A stretch of 13,255 bases of DNA from an uncultured Leucothrix sp. (GCA_937923375.1 CALAJG010000316.1:1-13255); one strand, 5' to 3'; shown: positions 6,194-13,255, counted from the stretch's first letter. Notes: generated from the letters alone by a model not told the origin. A program made the numbers and translations.

Positions 6194-6805
6194 TTAGCTT
6201 CCTTCCGGCTGAGCAAAGAAATCGGGCTTGACCCGCGCGAGTAGGAATACAGCAGCCCCGGTAACAAACGCTTCGACAAGCATTATTGGAATGTGACTGG
6301 CTAACGCTAGCTTCGCAGCAACTAGAAACTCTTCACCCGTTAGCGCAAGGGACAAACTCACCATGATGGCAGTTAAGACAATAGAAGCCGCTCCAGCAAT
6401 CCCCCCCCAAATTGAAGCTTGCTTAGGTGGCGTGCTAATAATTTTCTTATGAAACAACATCCAAACAAGCACGGCTGGGAGTGCAATATTAAAGGTATTC
6501 ACGCCTAGTACAATTAGACCGCCATATCCAAAAAAAACAGCCTGCAATAACAACGCCACAAACAACGCAGGAAAGGCGGTCCAACCTAAAGCCAGGCCAA
6601 TCAGACCATTTAAAATCAGGTGGAGACTGCTTGGTCCAACCGGCACATGAATCAACGAAGCGATAAAAAATGAGGCACTCAAAATACCCATCTGCGGTAT
6701 TCGATCAAGGTCCATTCGCTTAAGACCATAAGCAACGCCGGCGAACGCTAAAACTGCTCCTCCGATAACAACAGAATCTGACAATGCCCCATCTACGATA
6801 TGCAC
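6194..6805 (-). CDS. cbiM: Cobalt ECF transporter substrate-binding membrane subunit CbiM
   Basis: Membrane S component that binds the metal ion. The 203 residues begin MHIVDGALSD. The conserved Met1-His2 pair supplies metal ligands through the N-terminal amine and His2, and HVPVGPSSLHLILNG (residues 53-67) contains the further conserved metal-site histidine near 62. About six or seven membrane helices are visible, including the GYGGLIVLGVNTFNIALPA loop that is typical of CbiM/NikM. The start codon is GTG (6805), fixed by the invariant MHI start. It lies four bases after the stop of the DUF4198 gene, with only a weak ribosome site, so translational coupling is likely. Substrate choice of Co over Ni rests on the B12 riboswitch upstream. 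Confidence 0.93.
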   Translation of the reverse strand: MHIVDGALSDSVVIGGAVLAFAGVAYGLKRMDLDRIPQMGILSASFFIASLIHVPVGPSSLHLILNGLIGLALGWTAFPALFVALLLQAVFFGYGGLIVLGVNTFNIALPAVLVWMLFHKKIISTPPKQASIWGGIAGAASIVLTAIMVSLSLALTGEEFLVAAKLALASHIPIMLVEAFVTGAAVFLLARVKPDFFAQPEGS

Positions 6806-6809
6806 AAGT

Positions 6810-7619
6810 TTATCTCAACCGCTTAAGCTGGTGTGCCTGAATCCATAACACGGCATCCTGAGATAAATCTTTCCCCATGTATCGAGTGCTTTCACCAACA
6901 CTCAAAGCAGCAAAACCCCAATACCCTGCATGCGGAACGCCAAAAAAAAACCGCCCATTATTATCAGTGCGGATGGTTTGGATGTTTAGATTTTCACTGG
7001 GGTATTCAATAAATGGCAGATCATCAAAGCCATTTTTTTCAGCATTGACCGGATGATTTAAAAACTCAACTTCGACCTCTACACCCGCCTTAGGCTTGCC
7101 TTTTGCCATGACCACACCGCTAAACAGACCGCCCGCATAAACGCCATAAGGTTGCTGGTCTGGCACTATCTCAGCTTCAAGAAGCAGTGATCGATCCCAC
7201 CCTGTAGGCAAACCACCGACATTAATAACCGTTTTCGTAAATTGCTGAATGTAAGCGTCCTCACTTTCTTCAAGGTAAGGAGCAGGGGTAAGCGCGAATA
7301 TATAATCGCCCAGGCCTCTGAGCTTCGCCTCAGATTGGTAAGCCTTTGCTTTACCTTTGGCTCCTTGCCATTCCAGTTCAGTCGCCACATCGGTTAGATC
7401 AGTTTGCTTACCTTTGTGATGCATGACCAGTGAATGTGGCTCATCCATAGCCATCATCGGGCCACCGTTCGAGGGGTGTGTAAACGGCATTGACAGAGTA
7501 ATTGGCCCGCCTCTAGCGCGCATGTATTGGTCTACCTGAAGCATTTGAAAATGTGCGGAGGCAGTCTGAGACGTCTGTAAAACGAGTAGTGTGGCCAGCA
7601 ATAAAAGACGTATCTGCAC
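6810..7619 (-). CDS. DUF4198 periplasmic protein, NikK/CbiK-type accessory of the cobalt transporter
   Basis: First gene of the operon, 269 residues. I choose the GTG at 7619, because GGGAG lies 8 bases upstream and the product then begins directly with a signal peptide (QIRLLLLATLLVLQTSQTASA), cleaved before HFQMLQ. An in-frame TTG at 7634 would overlap that ribosome site. The mature protein has the AHFQML start typical of DUF4198, a beta-rich body and a C-terminal domain with a TDNNGRFFFGVPHAGYWGFA segment, also a family hallmark. Genes of this type lie next to nikM/cbiM in K-M-L-Q-O operons and are thought to help deliver metal from the periplasm. The direct evidence is context and family. 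CbiK also names an unrelated chelatase, so no symbol is given. Confidence 0.85.
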   Translation of the reverse strand: MQIRLLLLATLLVLQTSQTASAHFQMLQVDQYMRARGGPITLSMPFTHPSNGGPMMAMDEPHSLVMHHKGKQTDLTDVATELEWQGAKGKAKAYQSEAKLRGLGDYIFALTPAPYLEESEDAYIQQFTKTVINVGGLPTGWDRSLLLEAEIVPDQQPYGVYAGGLFSGVVMAKGKPKAGVEVEVEFLNHPVNAEKNGFDDLPFIEYPSENLNIQTIRTDNNGRFFFGVPHAGYWGFAALSVGESTRYMGKDLSQDAVLWIQAHQLKRLR

Positions 7620-7682
7620 GTCGATATCTCCCAATTCAGCATCGGCTGAAGGTTACTTTCAATAATGAGGCTCGGGAGGGGT

Positions 7683-7714
7683 AAAAAAGCGGAAACGAAG
7701 AGACAGTATCCCGC
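7683..7714 (-). terminator. Intrinsic terminator of the riboswitch expression platform
   Basis: On the minus strand GCGGGA (7714-7709) pairs with TTCCGC (7694-7689) and is followed by six T (7688-7683). It lies between the cobalamin aptamer and the first gene, where a transcription-attenuating riboswitch would place it. The loop contains CTGTC, complementary to GACAG in the 3' strand of aptamer stem P1. An upstream AGCGGA can also pair with TCCGCT. Both offer alternative pairings. Confidence 0.72.
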
Positions 7715-7737
7715 ACGATGTGGCCCTCCGCTACACC

Positions 7738-7879
7738 TGTCGGCTCTATGATTGGCTGGTTTCGGACTGTTGAATCTAACGATTCATTCACCGTTGCGGG
7801 GGCAGTGTTGGAATTGCCATCTCATGTTTTGACGCACCAACTTCCCATTTACCTGACAGCAGCTCAAAGCCTGCCAGCA
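7738..7879 (-). ncRNA. Cobalamin riboswitch
   Basis: Read on the minus strand, the sequence carries the conserved aptamer core. AAATGGGAAGTTGGTG is followed, after a variable loop, by AATTCCAAC and then CTGCCCCCGCAACGGTGA, the most diagnostic stretch of this class. The 3' B12-box region reads AGCCAATCATAGAGCCGACA, a diverged form of the consensus. Closing stem P1 can form from TGCTGGC (7879-7873) and GCCGACA (7744-7738) with one mismatch. It lies between a promoter and an intrinsic terminator in the roughly 270-nt leader of the cobalt uptake operon. Adenosyl- or other cobalamin binding should therefore repress cobalt import when B12 is sufficient. End positions are approximate by about 10 nt. 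Confidence 0.93.
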
Positions 7880-7898
7880 CCGATCAAATAGTCGTGAG

Positions 7899-7928
7899 AT
7901 TATCACTGACACAGCTTGAAACTGTCAA
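7899..7928 (-). promoter_or_regulatory. Sigma-70-type promoter of the cobalt uptake operon
   Basis: On the minus strand a perfect TTGACA (-35, 7928-7923) and GATAAT (-10, 7904-7899) are 18 bases apart. The expected start, near 7892, lies about a dozen bases before the first paired base of the cobalamin aptamer, which is the right place for a riboswitch leader. Confidence 0.75.
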
Positions 7929-8043
7929 ACGATTAAAAGCGGGTCAATGCTATCTAAGATTTACAGCAGACTATCGGACAAGGTTGCATATTCAGAGGCC
8001 ATACAGCTGGCTGGAAATAACCTGAACAATAAAAAGCAAAATC

Positions 8044-10032
8044 ATGATGACACGACTCTTATTCATATTGGCAGCTGCACTCTTTAGTCAACAGTGCCAC
8101 GCCTACGCGATAACCTCCTACCTTGAAATGGTTACCGTCACGGCAGTCGGAGGGGCGTGGAAGTCTGTACCCCTAACTAACTCCTATACTGACCCTGTCA
8201 TAGTATGTACCTACAACTTACCTTCTGTAGCCGATAACGAAGCGGTCGTCAGGGTGCAAAAAGTAGGATCAGGATTTCAAGTTAAGGCTCAACGTCCAGT
8301 CAACAGCACAGCGGTAACGGCCAGCAGTGTCTATTGCACCATTTCAGAGTCCGGGGTTTACACTTATCCGATCAAATACGAAGCTCATACGGTTGAGTCT
8401 GATCAAACCAACTATGGCAGCGACTGGACAGTGGCCAGAATGGAAAACGTTTCTGCTGCACCCTACAAACTTCAGAGCTATACGCAACCCGTTGTGACGG
8501 GACAGGTTATGAGTTACAACAATGCTAACTTTTCCACTTTTTGGTCGAGTAACTGTGCTTCAAGAACAACTCCACCGACTGATACGGCAATCTGCATCGG
8601 GAAAAATACCGGGCAGGTAACACCTAATAATCCTAACCCTGAAACACTAGGGTACTTTATCGCTGAGGAAGCAGAGTACTCAATGGCGAATGCCTATGTA
8701 AAAATAGAGCTGGGCGCTGACACGATTGCAGGAACCAATAACAACGCACCTTACAATTACACACTGCCAAGAAACTATAGCTATGCAACAGCTACCTGGA
8801 CAGCGGTAGACGGTGTCAATGGGGGCTGGGGTGTTTTATATGGAAATTCGCCTGTTTCATCCGTATTGCAGCTAGCTATTGAGGAAGAGACGGTTGCTGG
8901 CGACAAAACACGAACACATACAACTGAGCAAGTCGCCTACTGGGTCATGGAACCGATTAAGAAAACGTACGCCGACCTGATAATCAATGAAGTCATGTAC
9001 ATGCAATCCGGCACCGTGCTTCGTGAATTTATCGAGCTGTATGTGCTCACCGACGGCTCAATTCTTAATTATGTCGTTAGTAGTCAGGACGGCGTTTCAC
9101 AAAATTATTATTTGCCCGACTTAGATGTTAAAGCCGGAGACTATGTCATTCTTCACTCCAATATCGGCACAACCAACACTGTAGGCAACGTGCACCATGT
9201 GTATACGCAAAGCACGACAACCCCGCTGGCCAACACGGGTGATGACATCGTGCTGCTGAAACCATCCAGCACCGACGTAACTGTGCTCAATGGCTCAGGC
9301 ACGGTTAACGCTATTCCAGTGGATTATATCAACTATGGAAAAGGCAGTACTGACCCTATTCCAACCAGTAACGATGGCGTCACTGTCAGCTGGGATACTA
9401 CTGATATAGACAGGCTAGACAACACTCCACCCGGGCAGTCGATCAGCCTGACACGCAATGGGTCAGACACAGATACCAGCGTCTGTTGGGAGTTTACAAC
9501 TAGCGGCGATGCGAGCGCATGCCCAGGCTACATCATCACCTCTGACACTGACATGACGGCATTTATTCACAGTCAGGGTCAGAACAACAATAATGTGCCG
9601 ATTATCTCACTTAAAAAATCAGTGGATACGATCTATGATCCCTACAACGGTGCGAGCAACCCCAAGGCTATTCCGGGAAGCATTTTGGAATACACCATTA
9701 CGGCGTTTAATAGCGGGCCTTATCGCGCCGACAACAATACGATTCGAATCGCCGATTTGATTCCCGCCAAGACCAAACTGTGTGTGGCCAACAATGGTGA
9801 CTGCGTTCTCCCTTACTTTGTTGATGGCTCGCCAACCAGTGGCTTGACTGTGGGCACGATAGAATACTCTGATAACAATGGCAGTAGCTACAGCTATACA
9901 CCGATTGCTGATGGCTACGGGACAGACTCTTCAGTAACCCATTTAGCGGCACCTACCTTTGGCGAATTCCAACCAATGACGGGGACGACACCGCCGTCAT
10001 TTAGCCTGAAGTTCAGGGTCATGGTGGAATAG
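8044..10032 (+). CDS. Secreted lamin-tail-domain protein of unknown function
   Basis: A 662-residue protein with a clear signal peptide (MMTRLLFILAAALFSQQCHA, cut near residue 21). Residues about 22-305 are beta-rich, with a module built on AWKSVPLTNSYTDPVIVCTYN and VVRVQKVGSGFQVKAQRP, the kind of strand pattern seen in surface and adhesion-like proteins. From about 310 (ADLIINEVMYMQSGTVLREF) a lamin-tail domain begins, with the usual INEV and FIELY motifs and a VKAGDYVILHS strand. From about 518 (ISLKKSVDTIYDPYNG...PGSILEYTITAFNSG) a DUF11-like conserved repeat domain runs to the end. There is no visible C-terminal anchor or sorting signal. It lies between two cobalt/B12 units without an obvious link to either. 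Start 8044 or the adjacent ATG at 8047 are both possible. Confidence 0.8.
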   Translation: MMTRLLFILAAALFSQQCHAYAITSYLEMVTVTAVGGAWKSVPLTNSYTDPVIVCTYNLPSVADNEAVVRVQKVGSGFQVKAQRPVNSTAVTASSVYCTISESGVYTYPIKYEAHTVESDQTNYGSDWTVARMENVSAAPYKLQSYTQPVVTGQVMSYNNANFSTFWSSNCASRTTPPTDTAICIGKNTGQVTPNNPNPETLGYFIAEEAEYSMANAYVKIELGADTIAGTNNNAPYNYTLPRNYSYATATWTAVDGVNGGWGVLYGNSPVSSVLQLAIEEETVAGDKTRTHTTEQVAYWVMEPIKKTYADLIINEVMYMQSGTVLREFIELYVLTDGSILNYVVSSQDGVSQNYYLPDLDVKAGDYVILHSNIGTTNTVGNVHHVYTQSTTTPLANTGDDIVLLKPSSTDVTVLNGSGTVNAIPVDYINYGKGSTDPIPTSNDGVTVSWDTTDIDRLDNTPPGQSISLTRNGSDTDTSVCWEFTTSGDASACPGYIITSDTDMTAFIHSQGQNNNNVPIISLKKSVDTIYDPYNGASNPKAIPGSILEYTITAFNSGPYRADNNTIRIADLIPAKTKLCVANNGDCVLPYFVDGSPTSGLTVGTIEYSDNNGSSYSYTPIADGYGTDSSVTHLAAPTFGEFQPMTGTTPPSFSLKFRVMVE

Positions 10033-10077
10033 GCCTACGCTTTATTGCAATTGGAGAATACATTCCCTACATTAGGC

Positions 10078-10101
10078 GACTTTAGTTAAAGATCTAAAGT
10101 C
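10078..10101 (+). promoter_or_regulatory. Perfect 8-bp inverted repeat directly before the chelatase start codon
   Basis: GACTTTAG (10078-10085) and CTAAAGTC (10094-10101) are separated by 8 bases and end one base before the ATG at 10103. In RNA the hairpin would occupy the whole ribosome-binding region, and no good Shine-Dalgarno sequence is present. It has no T-run, so it is not a standard terminator. It could be an operator or a translational control hairpin. Confidence 0.5.
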
Positions 10102-10102
10102 G

Positions 10103-11860
10103 ATGTCGGATTCACCAACCTTTCCCTTTGTCGCGGTAACGGGCCAGTCAATGCTTAAGCTCGCATTGACGCTGCTGACTGTGAACCCGCTTATAGGTGG
10201 CGTGCTAATAAATGGCCCGCGAGGATCTGCAAAGACTACTTTAGCGCGTGGCTTAGCTGACCTCTTACCTAACGCTGAACTACCATCGTCGCAAGGGCAG
10301 TTTGTTACCCTACCGCTAGGAGCCAGTGAAGAAATGCTTATCGGCTCACTTGACTTGCAGCAGGCGCTGAATGATCAGCAGGTGAAATTCAACCCCGGAC
10401 TGCTAGCTAAAGCACATCAAGGCGTTTTGTATGTAGATGAGGTGAATTTACTGCCCGATGCTTTGGTTGATCAGCTGCTGGATGTAGCTGCCAGTGGCAA
10501 AAATATTATCGAGCGCGATGGGATTAGCCATCAGCATCCCGCAGACTTTTTACTGATTGGTACCATGAATCCGGATGAAGGCGAGCTGCGGCCACAGCTT
10601 CAGGATCGTTTCGGACTGTCAGTCACGCTCAGCAATCAATACAGCATTGACGAGCGCATTGAAATTGTAGAGCGACGTGAGGCGTTTGATACTTCAGCAG
10701 ATTCGTTTCTAGCGCAATATGCCAGTCAGCAAGATGCACACATCCAACAGATTAAAGCAGCCAAAGCGCTACTCCCGATGGTGCAGTGCTCCAGTCAAAT
10801 GCGCAGAGAAATTGCCCAGCGCTGTGACGGCGCCAAGGTGGATGGAATGCGTGCCGATATTGTTTGGTATCGCGCAGCACTCAGCCATGCCGCTTGGAAA
10901 GGTAGCAACAACGTTGAACTCAGCGACATTGATGCGGTTGAAGCGTTGGTGCTTGAGCATCGTAGGAATGAGGTAGCTCCAACGCCACCTTCTCCACCAC
11001 CCTTTTCTAAACCACCTGCCCCACCTGAAAATAATGATAGTGAAACAGAGAAACCGGAGAAGGGAGGCAGTCCGCAACAAACTGGTGAACGATCAGCTGA
11101 AGGCGATTGGGGGGGGATGCCACCGCAGCAACAGGCCGTTCAACAAGCTGAACGTTTAATGCTGAAAACTACCAAACCCTCACCTCCCCTAGGCAAACGA
11201 ACAGTCAAACCCAGCAAAATTCTGGCTGGCAAGCAAAAAGGCGAAGCTATCGGCGGCGCCAGAAATGGCAAACAAACTGCTTCTGGCGTCAACTGGTTTG
11301 CAACGCTAGCGGCCAACAGCAAACGTCAAAACAGCAAGGAAGACTGGCAATGGCAGTACAAAAGAGCACGCACAGGAAAAACGGTGTTACATCTTATCTT
11401 GCTCGACACATCAGCGTCTACTTTGGCGGCACAGGCTTTTGCCAAATCTAAAGGTGTAGTGCTGCAAATTGCTGAGCAGGCCTACCTTTTGCGCGAACAG
11501 CTAGCAGTGATGAGCTTTGGTCACGAACAGGTTAAATGGCTATTGCCGCAGGTGCGTGCACCCAAACAACTTACCCCCCTATTAAATGAAACGCCTGCCG
11601 GTGGCGGCACGCCGATTAGGGATGTACTGCAACAGGCACAGCACTATCTACTTGGCGTGAGACGCAAAAATCCGCAGCTGCACATCCAAACTTATCTACT
11701 GACCGATGGGCGCACCACTCAGTCTGTTGATGGGCTGCAATTAATTGGACAATGCACGCTGATTGATACCGAGCAGTCCACAGTTAAACGTGGTCGCGCC
11801 AAAGAAATAGCTAATCTATTAGGCGCTGACTACCTCACACTGAACAACGCAGGAGCTTAA
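10103..11860 (+). CDS. Fused ChlI/ChlD-like chelatase subunit (AAA+ ATPase plus VWA domain)
   Basis: A 585-residue fusion. Residues about 1-285 are a magnesium-chelatase ChlI-type AAA+ domain. It begins FPFVAVTGQ and has Walker A GPRGSAKT (38-45), Walker B VLYVDE (108-113), the GTMNPDEGELRPQLQDRFGL segment (153-172) with sensor Asn and arginines, and the LALEHRR-like end of the lid. A proline-rich linker (about 290-312) and a low-complexity stretch follow. The C-terminal von Willebrand A domain has the MIDAS motif DTSAS (435-439), GGGTPI and LTDGR. In gammaproteobacteria such ChlID proteins usually accompany CobN and are proposed to power cobalt insertion into hydrogenobyrinic acid diamide. 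CobN is not in this window. Context (cobO downstream, cobalt importer nearby) supports cobalt over magnesium. Confidence 0.88.
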   Translation: MSDSPTFPFVAVTGQSMLKLALTLLTVNPLIGGVLINGPRGSAKTTLARGLADLLPNAELPSSQGQFVTLPLGASEEMLIGSLDLQQALNDQQVKFNPGLLAKAHQGVLYVDEVNLLPDALVDQLLDVAASGKNIIERDGISHQHPADFLLIGTMNPDEGELRPQLQDRFGLSVTLSNQYSIDERIEIVERREAFDTSADSFLAQYASQQDAHIQQIKAAKALLPMVQCSSQMRREIAQRCDGAKVDGMRADIVWYRAALSHAAWKGSNNVELSDIDAVEALVLEHRRNEVAPTPPSPPPFSKPPAPPENNDSETEKPEKGGSPQQTGERSAEGDWGGMPPQQQAVQQAERLMLKTTKPSPPLGKRTVKPSKILAGKQKGEAIGGARNGKQTASGVNWFATLAANSKRQNSKEDWQWQYKRARTGKTVLHLILLDTSASTLAAQAFAKSKGVVLQIAEQAYLLREQLAVMSFGHEQVKWLLPQVRAPKQLTPLLNETPAGGGTPIRDVLQQAQHYLLGVRRKNPQLHIQTYLLTDGRTTQSVDGLQLIGQCTLIDTEQSTVKRGRAKEIANLLGADYLTLNNAGA

Positions 11861-11862
11861 CC

Positions 11863-12024
11863 ATGAGTCAGGAAAATACCCCAGAGCCAACCACCGCCCC
11901 TACACCACCCACGGCCATGCAGAGGATGTTGCATTTACTGGGCTATATCTCAGGGATTGGACTATTACTGTTTTTGTTATTCGTCATTGGCTTTAGCCTA
12001 TGGCAAATTGTAGCAACGGCTTGA
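11863..12024 (+). CDS. Small single-helix membrane protein (53 residues)
   Basis: A short gene that a length filter would miss. ATG 11863 follows the chelatase stop by two bases, with AGGAG 8 bases upstream, and the frame ends at TGA 12022-12024. The product has a hydrophilic N-terminus rich in Pro and Thr (MSQENTPEPTTAPTPPTAMQ) and then one transmembrane helix (YISGIGLLLFLLFVIGFSLW). Its position between the chelatase and cobO genes suggests co-expression with B12 synthesis. I do not recognise a family. It could tether the chelatase or a transporter to the membrane, but nothing in the sequence shows that. Confidence 0.7.
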   Translation: MSQENTPEPTTAPTPPTAMQRMLHLLGYISGIGLLLFLLFVIGFSLWQIVATA

Positions 12025-12074
12025 TTAGCCGACTCCGTAACAGACTGCCACTCAACTAATTTTAGGGACTAACC

Positions 12075-12680
12075 ATGCTAACGCCAGAACAAAACGAACG
12101 TTACCAAGCACGCATGAAGCGCAAAAAAGCCATCGTGGATGAGCGTATTGCCAACGCTACGGAAGAGCGCGGCGTGTTGATATTGCTCAAGGGCAACGGT
12201 AAAGGTAAAAGCAGCTCAGCACTGGGCACTATGGCTCGCAGCGTGGGGCATGGTCAGAAGTGTGGCGTTATTCAGTTCATCAAGGGACGTGACGTTACTG
12301 GTGAGTTTTTGTTTTTTAAAGACCATCCGATGATTGATTGGCATGTAATGGGGCATGGTTTTACCTGGGAAACTCAGGATCATAATGAGGACACGCAGGC
12401 TGCAGAGAAGGCGTGGGCGATTGCTGTTGAGATGCTGAATAATCCAGAATATGGCTTGATCGTATTTGATGAGATGAGCTATCCGTTGAAGTATAAGAAT
12501 CTTGCGGTGGAGCCGGTTTTGGAGGCTTTGCAAGCACGGCCTGAGATGCAGAATGTGATTATTACTGGGCGGACCATGCCTAAGGAATTAGAAGAAATTG
12601 CGGATACGATTAGTGAGGTTCGGGATGAGCGTCATGCGTTTCGGCAGGGCGTTAAGGCGCAGGCTGGCATTGAGTATTGA
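12075..12680 (+). CDS. cobO: Corrinoid adenosyltransferase CobO/BtuR
   Basis: ATP:cob(I)alamin adenosyltransferase, which transfers the adenosyl group of ATP to the cobalt of corrinoids in B12 synthesis and salvage. The 201 residues match the usual family length. The N-terminal helix (QNERYQARMKRKKAIVDERI) precedes the P-loop LLKGNGKGKSSSALGT (38-53), the GVIQFIKG strand, the VMGHGFTWET segment over the active site, and the LIVFDEMSYPLKY and NVIITGRTMPKEL motifs. All motifs look intact. Ribosome site AGGGA lies 7 bases before the ATG. The 50-base gap after the small membrane gene and the shared strand suggest one transcription unit with the chelatase gene. Confidence 0.96.
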   Translation: MLTPEQNERYQARMKRKKAIVDERIANATEERGVLILLKGNGKGKSSSALGTMARSVGHGQKCGVIQFIKGRDVTGEFLFFKDHPMIDWHVMGHGFTWETQDHNEDTQAAEKAWAIAVEMLNNPEYGLIVFDEMSYPLKYKNLAVEPVLEALQARPEMQNVIITGRTMPKELEEIADTISEVRDERHAFRQGVKAQAGIEY

Positions 12681-12690
12681 TGGTTTAGTT

Positions 12691-12796
12691 CGGCCCGGTA
12701 CATGGGGCATTGAAAACGCTTCACTGCCTTGGCTTTAATGGCTTCGCCATCAAAGTAGTCAGAAGGCGCTTGTTTCAATGTCCCATGTGCCGAGCC
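12691..12796. repeat. 106-base imperfect inverted repeat between convergent genes
   Basis: The outer arms are 12691-12715 (contains ACATGGGGCATTGAAA) and 12773-12796 (contains TTTCAATGTCCCATGT). They pair over about 24 positions with few mismatches. Inside, CGCTTC pairs with GAAGGCG (one bulge), and CTTTAATGGC/GCCATCAAAG (12733-12755) forms a tight tip hairpin with a three-base loop. The whole element folds into one long hairpin. It has no strong T-run. Its position between cobO (+) and the gene at 12828 (minus) fits a bidirectional transcription barrier or a dispersed palindromic element. Confidence 0.65.
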
Positions 12797-12827
12797 TTGA
12801 TTTTGCTATGAGTTTGGAGATGGTGGG

Positions 12828-13255
12828 CTAGTTGGAAGTGATTACTCTGGCGGCTAACAGGTCTGCTCTTTTGGGGTGCCAAATTTCTTGGTGATCTGAT
12901 TGGTAGACTTGCTCCAGAAAGCTTTGGGTGACGCCTCGCCTTTCGAAGAACTTTCGATCCGTTTCTTGCTCGTCTTCGGTTTGTTTGACTTGAAGTGGGT
13001 GGGGCTTTTGAAGTTCGTATTGGTGGAAACCGATTTTGCCATTCTTACCCAATGTTCTTTTTTTACCGGCCATAAAAGCAATCGTACAAGCCGAATTACA
13101 CTCTCCTTCCACATGCGTGTTTAGCTGGTTCTTTTCGATACTGAAGGCTAGCGCACGAGCTGCATAGATTAGGCCACCGTTGCTTTCTAACTCTACGGTT
13201 GTGATGCTTTTATTCTGTTTGATCAATGTCAGTAGGTCAGAGTTTAGGTCAAAGT
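12828..13255 (-). CDS. ClpP/crotonase-fold serine-protease-like protein, COG3904 type (5' truncated by window edge)
   Basis: The frame is open to the right edge (upstream residues read F-D-L-N-S-D-L-L-T-L before I-K-Q-N-K), so the TTG at 13226 is not a safe start and about 142 codons of a longer gene are seen. The visible part has the ClpP-like pattern: VELESNGGLIYAARALAF (oxyanion-type GG), then GECNSACTIAFMAGKKR with a Ser-Ala-Cys stretch holding the candidate nucleophile serine, and then IGFHQYE with a candidate histidine. This matches small predicted periplasmic proteases of the COG3904 type. The N-terminus, where any signal peptide would lie, is missing. The product ends AARVITSN. There is no link to the cobalt genes, and the gene is convergent with cobO. 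Confidence 0.75.
   Translation of the reverse strand, partial: FDLNSDLLTLIKQNKSITTVELESNGGLIYAARALAFSIEKNQLNTHVEGECNSACTIAFMAGKKRTLGKNGKIGFHQYELQKPHPLQVKQTEDEQETDRKFFERRGVTQSFLEQVYQSDHQEIWHPKRADLLAARVITSN

Larger units (their letters stand above)
7620..8043. other. Divergent intergenic region (riboswitch leader and start region of the secreted protein)
   Basis: No protein gene is visible. Bases 7620-7892 are the leader of the minus-strand operon (aptamer and terminator listed separately). Bases 7929-8043 hold the upstream region of the + strand gene at 8044. I could not assign a convincing promoter there. The ribosome site before 8044 is weak (AAAAGC). Confidence 0.6.

Noticed and set aside
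6193..6279. Upstream extension of the L-type gene
   Set aside because: It would overlap cbiM and place 29 residues before a clear signal peptide. The ATG at 6192 has a good ribosome site and the TAA-G-ATG junction.
7620..7634. TTG start for the DUF4198 gene
   Set aside because: The GTG at 7619 has GGGAG at proper distance and gives a clean signal peptide. The TTG would start within or before that ribosome site.

Overview
The window looks like chromosomal DNA of a gammaproteobacterium with moderate GC. A DUF2058 (YaiL-like) gene, a GlxA-type AraC regulator, aerobic-type cobalt/B12 genes and E. coli-like promoter elements support this. I cannot name the genus. The main theme is cobalt uptake and cobalamin biosynthesis.

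Layout. (1) 1-897: 3' part of a GlxA-family AraC regulator, + strand. (2) 898-1558: no credible protein gene. The minus strand holds two tandem, mutually similar small-RNA-like units (about 912-1045 and 1318-1456). Each has a TAGAAT -10 box, a conserved upstream element, a 5' hairpin, a hairpin with a very A-rich loop, and a Rho-independent terminator whose loop is C/U-rich. (3) 1559-2113: DUF2058 gene, minus strand. (4) 7904 down to 2186, minus strand: a promoter, a cobalamin riboswitch, an intrinsic terminator, and then a tightly packed operon. Its genes are a DUF4198 periplasmic protein (NikK/CbiK type), cbiM, a NikL/CbiL-type protein, cbiQ, cbiO, an NreB-like MFS transporter with a His-rich tail, and a four-helix membrane protein. 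(5) 8044-10032, + strand: a secreted lamin-tail-domain protein of unknown role. (6) 10103-12680, + strand: a fused ChlI-ChlD-like chelatase ATPase/VWA protein, an unlisted 53-residue single-helix protein, and cobO/btuR. (7) 12691-12796: a 106-base imperfect inverted repeat between convergent genes. (8) 12828-13255, minus strand: 3' part of a ClpP-fold protein running off the window.

How the parts fit. The K-M-L-Q-O cluster is an ECF-type cobalt importer, and the riboswitch should shut it off when cobalamin is plentiful. The chelatase subunit would help insert cobalt into the corrin ring (its large partner CobN is not in the window), and CobO adenosylates the corrinoid. The His-rich NreB-like gene in the same operon suggests that import is paired with a metal relief valve or metal-buffering function. 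The tandem A-rich RNAs at the left resemble Hfq-binding or Hfq-titrating RNAs such as Pseudomonas CrcZ/CrcY in architecture, and they are the least explained and most interesting element here.
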